The notes under the pieces: generated by a model
What the model was told of the DNA's origin: nothing
What the model saw: only the letters and a program-made list of their open reading frames with translations
Databases searched by the model: none
Program-made: the position numbers and the translations under genes
Shown here: in pieces, positions 57,765 to 64,000 of the stretch
Layout: every line of letters starts with the position of its first letter
How positions within the stretch are numbered: position 1 is the stretch's first letter
Assembly: GCA_016714225.1 (NCBI GenBank)
Contig: JADJNS010000039.1
Coordinates: 30,650 to 94,649 of the forward strand
Reading direction: 5' to 3'
Length of the DNA: 64,000 bases
Source of the DNA: Archangiaceae bacterium
GTDB taxonomy: Bacteria > Myxococcota > Myxococcia > Myxococcales > Myxococcaceae

Positions 57765-59927
57765 TCACCGCGAGCGGCGGCGGAGCGCGAGCAGGGCCAG
57801 CAGCGCGAGCGCGGCGGGCTGAGTCGAGCAGCCGCCGCACTGCGAGATGGTCGGCGCCGGTCGCACCGAGAGGGTCGCGACGAACGGGTCGACGCTGCGG
57901 TCATCGCTGTTCACGGTGAGCTCGAGGCCGCAGTCGCCGGCCTGCGCGGCCTGGGTGCCGTCGACCTCGGCTTGAAACGGCGCGCCGGTCTCGCCCGGCG
58001 CCAGGGTCTGGCCCGGGGGCGACTCGGGGTTCAGCTTGCCGGTGCAGCCCGACGGCCCGGGGTTCGTCGAGAGGCTGCGCGGCTTCGCGCTGATGGCGCT
58101 CACCGTGAGCGGGGCGTCGCCGTCGTTGCGCAGGGTGATGGAGCGCACGTACTTCACGGTGCTGAACTCGGCGCCTGGCTCTCCGATGAAGTGGTTCTCG
58201 CCCTTCGTCAGCACGTGGTCGCCCGCCAGCACGGTCAGCTTCGGCGCCGGGCCGTCGCGGCGAACCTTCACCAGGTACGAGAGCTCGTCGTAGTCGTTGC
58301 TCTCGAGGTGCAGGTCGAACGCGATGCGGTCGCCGGGCGTCGAGGTCACCCCGACCGTGAGCGCCGCGCGCTCGAGCGACCAGAGCGTGAGCACGGTGGG
58401 AGTCTCGATGGTCGCGGTGCCGTCGGTCTCGCCGGTGATGCTCATGCCCGAGATCGTCAGCAGCCCGTACCCGGTGTTGGTCAGCGCGTAGGTGATCGGC
58501 ACCTTCACGCCTGCGGGGAGCGGGGTCTCGAGCGCGTCGGTCGAGCCCGACGGCACCTCGCCGATGCGCTGAAGGCTGATCTCGGGGAACACCGGGCTGA
58601 GCTGGTACTCGACCGTCGACAGCCGCCCCGAGGCCGTCACCACCGTGACCGACATCTTGCGGCTGAACACCTCGTTGGGGGTGCTCGAGAGGCGGGCCTT
58701 GATGCGGGTGCGACCCTCTTGCTGAACCGGGGCCGTGGCCGGCGCCGACTCGACGGTCGCGGTCACACCCTCGCCCGGCGCGACGGTCACCGCCACCCTC
58801 GGCTCGTCGGCCGAGCCGTAGTTCGAGAGGTCCTCCTCGATGAGCACCTCGGCGCCGACCCGCACCTCGCCCAGGTCGACCGTCTGCCCGTCGGTGAGCG
58901 CCGAGGTGGTGCCGTCGGGCAACACCCGGCGGCGGTCGAGCTGCGCGGCGGCAGCCGCCTTGGCCACGCCCGAGAAGCCCCACCGCATCGGGCTCGCCGC
59001 AGGGTCGTCGCTGGGCAGGGTGAGGTCGAAGGCCGCCGGGCCCGCGGCGGCGGGAGTGACGGTGACGTCGAGGGCCGCCACGGCTCCAGGCATGAGCACG
59101 GTGGGCGCGGTGCCGCTCGCCGCCGCGTTGCTCTGCCCGCTGAAGGCGAGGGCGCCGAGCGCGATGGGGTCGAGCCCCCAGTTCCACAGCTGGTAGTGCT
59201 GCGGCACCGCCACCCCGGCGGCCCAGCTGTTCATCGCCGGAGCGAAGCGCGCGTTGTTGGCGATGACGGTGTTGCCGACCCGCACCTGCAGCTTCTTGCC
59301 CGGCACCAGCCAGGTGAAGCGGGTCTGCGGCCGGTGCACCGAGAACGGCGGCGCGGCCGCCAGGGCAGTGGTCGCCGACGCGGCGGCCGCCAGCAGCGCG
59401 CCGCGGCCCCGGCCGTCGACGGCATCACCCTTCCACAGCAGCGGGCCGCTCGAAGCACAGGCGCTGAGCACCAGCACCGCGATGTTGCCGGTGGTGTGGT
59501 CGAACGAAAGGCCGCGCTGCGTCTGCTGCAGGCGCACGAAGCCCATCGCCTGCGGCAGCGCCAGCCCGGTGCCCTGAAACACCCGCGTGGCGCCCTGCTC
59601 GAGCTCGGCCACCGTCTGCGTGCTGCCGCTGGCCCAGGTGTCTTCGGCCGCGGGCACGTCTTTGAGCCACAGCTCGACCGAGCAGTCGCCGGCGACCGAG
59701 GCAGTCAGGTCTGCTTTGTGAAACTCCACGTCGACGACGCGGGCGTGGTCGGGCACGCCGTGCTCCGACGAGCGGTAGAGAAAGGCCACCGCGCTGGCGG
59801 GCGCCGCCGAGCCGCGCGAGACCGGCCCCGCCGAGGTGAGCTGCGCCGAGCCCCCCACGGTGTGCTGCTGCGCGAGCGCCGCCGGCGCGGCGAACGCCAT
59901 TGCCAGAGCGAGACCGAGCGTTCTCAT
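57765..59927 (-). CDS. Choice-of-anchor-type secreted protein with Ig-like repeats and MYXO-CTERM tail
   Basis: 720 residues. RTLGLALAMAFAAPAALAQ is a signal peptide. An N-terminal beta-domain with two Cys is followed by 3-4 Ig-like domains of the ASPM/SPD-2/Hydin style (PISYALTNTGYG-like ITYALTNTGYGLLTISGMSI, SITLRNDGDAPLTVSAISAK, CGLELTVNSDDRSVDPFVATL). The C-terminus CGGCSTQPAALALLALLALRRRSR is a complete MYXO-CTERM tail, predicting processing and surface attachment. Six or so Cys in total. Function unknown; possibly structural or adhesive. It follows the 59938 lipoprotein gene on the same strand by 10 bases, so the two are probably co-transcribed. Confidence 0.87.
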   Translation of the reverse strand: MRTLGLALAMAFAAPAALAQQHTVGGSAQLTSAGPVSRGSAAPASAVAFLYRSSEHGVPDHARVVDVEFHKADLTASVAGDCSVELWLKDVPAAEDTWASGSTQTVAELEQGATRVFQGTGLALPQAMGFVRLQQTQRGLSFDHTTGNIAVLVLSACASSGPLLWKGDAVDGRGRGALLAAAASATTALAAAPPFSVHRPQTRFTWLVPGKKLQVRVGNTVIANNARFAPAMNSWAAGVAVPQHYQLWNWGLDPIALGALAFSGQSNAAASGTAPTVLMPGAVAALDVTVTPAAAGPAAFDLTLPSDDPAASPMRWGFSGVAKAAAAAQLDRRRVLPDGTTSALTDGQTVDLGEVRVGAEVLIEEDLSNYGSADEPRVAVTVAPGEGVTATVESAPATAPVQQEGRTRIKARLSSTPNEVFSRKMSVTVVTASGRLSTVEYQLSPVFPEISLQRIGEVPSGSTDALETPLPAGVKVPITYALTNTGYGLLTISGMSITGETDGTATIETPTVLTLWSLERAALTVGVTSTPGDRIAFDLHLESNDYDELSYLVKVRRDGPAPKLTVLAGDHVLTKGENHFIGEPGAEFSTVKYVRSITLRNDGDAPLTVSAISAKPRSLSTNPGPSGCTGKLNPESPPGQTLAPGETGAPFQAEVDGTQAAQAGDCGLELTVNSDDRSVDPFVATLSVRPAPTISQCGGCSTQPAALALLALLALRRRSR

Positions 59928-59937
59928 CGGTGGCTCC

Positions 59938-61263
59938 TCAATCGAGGCGAATGAGGAAGACGCCCATCGAGGTGCCTGCCGAGCTGGCCCGGTGCACCAC
60001 GCCCCAGGGGTGGCCGGCAGCGTCGAAGGCCCAGCCGCTGTAGTTCACTCCACCCACGCCTGCGTCGACGGTGAAGTCGTGCTGGCCGGCGAACAGGCGC
60101 CCCACCCGCAGCACGCCGCCGCTGCTCAGGCTGGTGTTGGTGAAGTCCCACACCGCGCCGTTGGGGGCGGTCAGCAGCACCGGCGAGTTGCCCGCCGTCG
60201 AGCCGGGCCCATAGTCCCAGCCGCCGTCGAGCTTGCGGTGCAGCTCGAAGTCGTCGGTCAGGTGCAGGGCTCCTCCTGGAGAGGCCGCCGCCCAGGAGCG
60301 CGACAGCGACCCGCTGCCCACCACCTCGTGGTCGAAGGTGCCGCTGGCGTTGCGCGCGGCGTGAAGCACCTGGCTGCTCGGCGCGGTGCCACCGTCGGGC
60401 AGCAGGGGCGAGCGGTAGAAGACGTGGGGCGTGCCGGCCGGGTCGACCGCGAGCGAGGTCGCGTACTCGCCGCCCGACTGCGGCTGCACGTGCACGGCGT
60501 CGAGCTGCCAACCCCCGGCCGTCGCCGGGGTGGCGTGGCGCACCGCCCAGAACGTGCCGGCGCCGCCGTCGGGGTTGAGCGCGTTGCGCACCCGGTAGGC
60601 CAGGTGCGGCTGGTTGGTCGCGTCGAGCTTGAAGCCGAAGAAGATGCTCTCTTGAAAGCCCGCGTCCTCGAGCTCCGAGACCTCCCAGCGGGTGGCGGGC
60701 TTCGACGCGTAGAAGATTCGCGTTCGCGCCCCGTTGCCGGGCACGTCGGCCCAGGTGAACGCGACGTGCGGTCTGCCGGTCGAGTCGAGCTCGAGCTTGG
60801 CGCCGGTGCCCGCGCTCTGGCCCATCACCGAGGTGACGATGCGCTCGGTCGTCCACCCTCCGTCGGGCTCGCGCACGCTGTAGTCCACTCCGCCGTCGAC
60901 CCCGGCGTGGTTCGTCACCACGTGCACCCGCCCGGCCGAGTCGAGCTCGACGTCGCACGACTCGTTGGCGGGGAAGGGCAGCGCCTCGATGAAGCCGAGG
61001 AAGTTGAAGAAGCGCCCCGCGTCGGCGACGCCGCTCGAGCCGCCGCCGGTCGCCGTGCCGCCGCCGGTCGCCGTGCCGCCAGCGGTCGCCGTGCCGCCGC
61101 CGGTCGCCGAGCCGCCAGCGGTCGCCGAGCCGCCGCCGGTCGCCGTGCCGCCGGCGGTCGCCGTGCCGCCTCCGGTCGCCGAGCCGCCTCCGCCCGTGCC
61201 TCCGGTCATCGGTTGACCGCACCCCACCAGCGCCGCGACTGCGAGCACGAGCCCTCGGTTCAT
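59938..61263 (-). CDS. Gly-stalk lipoprotein with propeller-like repeats
   Basis: 441 residues from ATG 61263. NRGLVLAVAALVGC is a lipoprotein signal peptide. A (TATGGG/SATAGG)n stalk of ~60 residues follows. The C-terminal ~370 residues have repeats of the type SAGRVHVVTNHAG, STGRPHVAFTWAD, ATNQPHLAYRVRN, PAGTPHVFYRSPL, AAGHPWGVVHRAS, about every 50-60 residues, suggesting a six-bladed propeller. It probably sits on the outer surface. First gene before 57765 on the minus strand; divergent from the histidine kinase gene at 61328. Confidence 0.85.
   Translation of the reverse strand: MNRGLVLAVAALVGCGQPMTGGTGGGGSATGGGTATAGGTATGGGSATAGGSATGGGTATAGGTATGGGTATGGGSSGVADAGRFFNFLGFIEALPFPANESCDVELDSAGRVHVVTNHAGVDGGVDYSVREPDGGWTTERIVTSVMGQSAGTGAKLELDSTGRPHVAFTWADVPGNGARTRIFYASKPATRWEVSELEDAGFQESIFFGFKLDATNQPHLAYRVRNALNPDGGAGTFWAVRHATPATAGGWQLDAVHVQPQSGGEYATSLAVDPAGTPHVFYRSPLLPDGGTAPSSQVLHAARNASGTFDHEVVGSGSLSRSWAAASPGGALHLTDDFELHRKLDGGWDYGPGSTAGNSPVLLTAPNGAVWDFTNTSLSSGGVLRVGRLFAGQHDFTVDAGVGGVNYSGWAFDAAGHPWGVVHRASSAGTSMGVFLIRLD
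61028..61204. repeat. 18-base tandem repeat encoding a Gly-rich stalk
   Basis: About ten units near GCCGCCGGTCGCCGTGCC, read on the minus strand as GTATGG or GSATAG. Same style as the 14119-14406 repeat but a different sequence. Confidence 0.82.
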
Positions 61264-61327
61264 GGGGCGCAGTCGTAGCGCCGGGCTGATGGGAGCCCCC
61301 ATCCCCGAGACGGGGCATATTCGGGGT

Positions 61328-63036
61328 ATGCCTGGGGCCGCGATGTGGCTGGTGCCGGTTCTCTTCGCCGCGCTGCCCGTGACGGGCTGGGAGTACCGCT
61401 GGGCGGCTGAGCCCGGGTGGACGAAGCTCGAGCTGCCCGCCCACCCGCCGCGCGGCGAGGGCGTGCTGTTCGAGCGCGCGCAGCTGCCGCCGCTCGCGGG
61501 CCTGCGAGACCCGGCGCTGAAGCTCGACGCGGTCATCGGCCACTTCGAGCTGTTCGCCGACGGCACGCGCATCTACGTGCACCCGCCCGAGGGCCTCGAC
61601 GCGAAGGGCGTGGCGGCGTGCCGTGGCACCTGGTGTCGCTGCCGCCCGGCACGCGCGAGGTGCGCCTGGCGGTGAAGACGTCGTACCGGCTGGCGGGCAT
61701 TCAAGCGGTGCCGCAGGTCGGCGAGCGGGCCGAGCTGGTCGAGCGCATGGTGCGCACCGACACTCCGAAGCTGGTGATGGGCGCGCTGATGGTGCTGCTC
61801 GGGCTGCTCGGCGCCGCGCTGCTGCCCCGGCGGCTGGGCTTCGCCTTCGCGCTCTACACCGTGAGCTCGGGGGTGTTCTCGATCTACTACAGCGACTTGA
61901 AGCAGCTGGTGCTGCCCCTGCGCAACGACGTCTGGTTCTTCCTCTGGCTCGCCGCGGTGGCGGGCGTGCCGATCGGGTACCTGCGGTTCACCAATGCGGT
62001 GTTCGAGACGCCGCCGCGCCTGGGGCCCGCGCTGCAGCGCGCACACCAGGTGTGGGGCGCGCTCTACCTGGGGGTGTGCGTCGTCGCGTGGGTGGCGATG
62101 ACGCGGTGGGGCCTCGAGGCCGAGCGGTTCGCTTCTCCCGCGCTGTTCGCGCTCGGCGCGGTGCTGCGCGTGATGATGGTGGTGAGCGCGCTGGTGTCCC
62201 TGGTGCACATGGCGCAGCTCGCCCGACGCGAAGGGCCCGACCGCGAGAACGCGCGGGTGCTGCTGGTCGCCTTCGTGGCGGTCGCAGCCGCGATGGTCGC
62301 CAACATCGGCGCGGCGCTGGGGTTGTTGCCGAGCATGCGGGGCGCGTACGTGACCCCCGGCCTGTTCGCGCTCGCGCTGGGGCTCACCGTGGTGGCGCAG
62401 CGCTCGTGGGCGCGCACCCGGCTGCAGCTCTCCGACCGGGTGAAAGAGAAAGAGGCGATGCTGCGCGACCTGCACGACGGCATCGGGGGAGTGACCACCA
62501 ACATTCGCCTGCTCGCCGAGCTGGGGAAGCGCGACTCGCAGAAGGCGATTGAGGCGCTCAGCGCCATCTCGGAGCTGTCGAACGAGGGGCTCGCCGAGCT
62601 GCGCGCGTTCACCCAGACCCTCGACGAGGCCGAGGCCCAGGTGACGTGGCCGATCTTCTGCTCCGAGCTGCGGCGCTTCGGCGGGCAGCTGATCGAAGCG
62701 CACGGCAAGGCGTTCTCGCTCGAGGCGCGCCTCGACGGCGAGGGCCGGCCGGGCAGCGCGCTGGTGCTCACGGTGCTGCGCATCTTCCGCGAGGCGCTGA
62801 CCAACGTGGTGAAGCACGCCGGCGCGACGCGGGTCGACGTCACGGTCTCGGTCACCCGCGGCACGCTCTCACTGTCGATCAGCGACGACGGTGCGGGCGG
62901 AGGCCCCGGCGGCGGCCTCGACACCGGCCGCGGCGTGGCGAACATGAAGGCACGGGCGAGAGACCTCGGTGGAGAGCTGACCGTCGCGACGGGCGCGGGC
63001 ACCCGGCTGTCGCTCGAGCTGCTGCGCCCGTCGTAG
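61328..63036 (+). pseudogene. 7TMR-DISM-like histidine kinase (HisKA_3/NarL type), frameshifted near 61618
   Basis: About 569 residues when repaired. Signal segment AMWLVPVLFAALPVTG, then a ~120-residue periplasmic domain. At about 61618 the frame ending DAKGVAA stops matching and the next frame continues PWHLVSLPPGTREVRLAVK; one missing G would explain this. Then seven helices (~145-370, e.g. LVMGALMVLLGLLGAALL, FFLWLAAVAGVPIGYL), an H-box LRDLHDGIGGVTTNIRLLAEL with the phospho-His, and HATPase_c with REALTNVVKHAGA, DDGAGG and GRGVANMKARA. This pairs with the NarL-type regulator 77 bases downstream. Confidence 0.85.
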
Positions 63037-63112
63037 AGCAGGCCCGCTGCCCCGAAATTCACCCGCTCGGGCGACCGCGGGCCCCTCGCCGGTGGGCTAG
63101 CGTCTGCCCCTG

Positions 63113-63743
63113 ATGGAACGTCTGCGCGTCTTCGTGGTGGAGGACGACCCGCTGCTGCGACGGCACCTGGTCGAGCTGCTCGCCGGCGAGCCGGGCATGA
63201 CGGTGGTCGGCCAGGCGGGGGCCGGTGACGAGGCGGTGGCCGCGCTCGCCGAGGTGCAGGCCGACGTGGTGTTGATGGACCTGGGGCTGCCCGGCCTCTC
63301 GGGCATCGAGGCGATCGGCGAGCTGTCGAAGCGGCCCCGGCCGCCGCTGATGATGGCCCACACCGTGTTCGACGACCGCGACACCGTGCTCAAGGCCATC
63401 AGGCGGAGCGCGTCGAAACTACGTGCTGAAGGGCTAAGCGCCGCGCGAGCTCATCGAGGCGCTGCACGAACTGAAGGCCGGCGGCGCTCCGATGAGCCCG
63501 CGCATCGCCCGCGCGGTGCTTCGCGAGCTGCAGCAGGCGCCGGCCCAGCCCGACCCGCTCAGCCCGCGCGAGCGGCAGCTGCTCAAGCTGGTCGACGAGG
63601 GCCTGACCTACAAGCAGATCGCCGAGCGGCTGAGCGTCAGCCCCCACACCGTGCACAGCCACATCAAGAACATCTACGACGCGCTCCACGCCCGCTCGCG
63701 CGCCGAGGCGCTCGCCACCGCGCGCAGCCGGGGCCTGCTCTGA
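63113..63743 (+). pseudogene. NarL/LuxR-family response regulator, disrupted in the receiver domain
   Basis: Repaired length about 209 residues. Receiver: VFVVEDDPLLRRHLVELL, phospho-Asp in VLMDLGLPGLSG, Thr in MAHTVFDD. After KAIRRSAS the frame should continue NYVLKG (the conserved Lys), but an extra A at 63416-63418 shifts it and a TAA follows at 63435-63437. The rest is intact in another frame: APRELIEALHELKAGG, then the LuxR HTH LSPRERQLLKLVDEGLTYKQIAERLSVSPHTVHSHIKNIYDAL. Partner of the kinase upstream. Both members carry frame breaks, so the pair is either non-functional here or mis-sequenced. Confidence 0.82.
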
Positions 63744-63769
63744 CGGGGTGAGCCGCGGCGAGAGGGTCG

Positions 63770-63943
63770 TCACCACCGCAGCAGCCGCCGGTCGCGATGG
63801 TCTTCTACCGTGACGCCCGCATCTTCCAGGGCCTGAACCAGCGCCCGGTCGAAGGCCACACCGTGCTCGCCCACCCGGGCGGCACGGCGCGCCGCGAGCG
63901 GGTTGTTTGCACATGGCGGGGTGCCACCGGGTTGATGGGGCAT
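63770..63943 (-). CDS. Possible small protein (57 residues)
   Basis: ATG 63943 to TGA 63770. Starts with a polar Pro-rich segment (PHQPGGTPPCANNP), then an amphipathic helix-like run (LAARRAARVGEHG, ALVQALEDAGVTV) and a basic end DHRDRRLLRW. Codon third positions are GC-rich like real genes here. No ribosome-binding site or homologue known to me. Its start overlaps the divergent lipoprotein start by two bases. Confidence 0.4.
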   Translation of the reverse strand: MPHQPGGTPPCANNPLAARRAARVGEHGVAFDRALVQALEDAGVTVEDHRDRRLLRW

Positions 63944-64000
63944 GCGGGTCTCCGTGCTGCTTCTCCTCGTCGCCTGCGGACCTGCGATGCAGCTCCCCTC
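63942..64000 (+). CDS. Lipoprotein, 5' end only
   Basis: ATG 63942 reads MRVSVLLLLVACGPAMQLP up to the window edge: a short lipoprotein signal peptide with lipobox LVAC. The rest lies outside the window. Confidence 0.6.
   Translation, partial: MRVSVLLLLVACGPAMQLP

Overview
The window is a GC-rich (roughly 70%), gene-dense bacterial chromosome segment with about 60 protein genes on both strands, no rRNA, tRNA or CRISPR array that I can see, and no insertion sequence or phage module. Several features point to a myxobacterium (Myxococcota): eukaryote-like Ser/Thr kinases with a single C-terminal membrane helix or a PEGA tail, an FHA-sigma54 activator, receiver-DUF4388 and PilZ proteins, many lipoproteins with long Gly/Ala/Ser/Thr stalks just after the lipobox, and C-terminal tails of the MYXO-CTERM type (Cys motif, hydrophobic helix, Arg cluster). 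The species cannot be named from this.

Layout. 1-4128: 3' part of a UvrA2-like gene, a convergent amidase and a small exported protein. 4192-10278: a co-directional signalling run of two GAF/PAS histidine kinases (the first without an ATPase domain), an exported barrel-like protein and a Ser/Thr kinase. 10283-14937: a stand-alone tandem MshEN protein, then a TolQ-ExbD-ExbD operon closed by a clear terminator, a Gly-stalk lipoprotein and a third ExbD that matches the first closely at DNA level. 14981-21403: DedA, LON-domain, START-domain and Aer-type PAS proteins, NAD synthetase, a lipoprotein and an orphan FecCD-type permease.

21407-25015 (minus strand) is the most coherent unusual unit: ECF sigma factor, zinc-finger anti-sigma factor, an exported caspase-fold protein with an EF-hand-like loop and a barrel-like C-terminus, and a carboxypeptidase-regulatory-like lipoprotein. 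All three junctions are 4-base stop/start overlaps. 25107-28213 holds an HEWGTF lipoprotein, an ArsR regulator coupled to a VOC protein with a histone-H1-like tail, and an 800-base gene-poor stretch with a dense cluster of GAGAC/GTCTC palindromes. 28214-30219 is a Het-C-like protein coupled to a Cys-rich lipoprotein.

30348-39911 is mixed housekeeping and envelope: dapD, YjbQ, DUF1232, SYLF, a MauG-type dihaem lipoprotein coupled to an amidohydrolase lipoprotein, receiver-DUF4388, PilZ and an alpha/beta hydrolase. 39987-45740 is a TetR-led operon encoding a LolA-like protein, two FtsX-type permeases, a LolD-like ATPase and an outer-membrane barrel, with two abutting 14-base palindromes just before the tetR start. 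45807-64000 is rich in secreted proteins (SBBP propeller, glycosidase-like lipoprotein, choice-of-anchor protein and others). It also carries a Ser/Thr kinase/FHA-sigma54/TPR group, a pair of unknown helical proteins and a NarL-type two-component pair.

Five otherwise intact genes carry single-base frame breaks (near 1711, 45023-45029, 56193, 61618 and 63416), each in or beside a short homopolymer. This looks more like uncorrected sequencing indels than gene decay, but phase variation at the C7 tract is not excluded.
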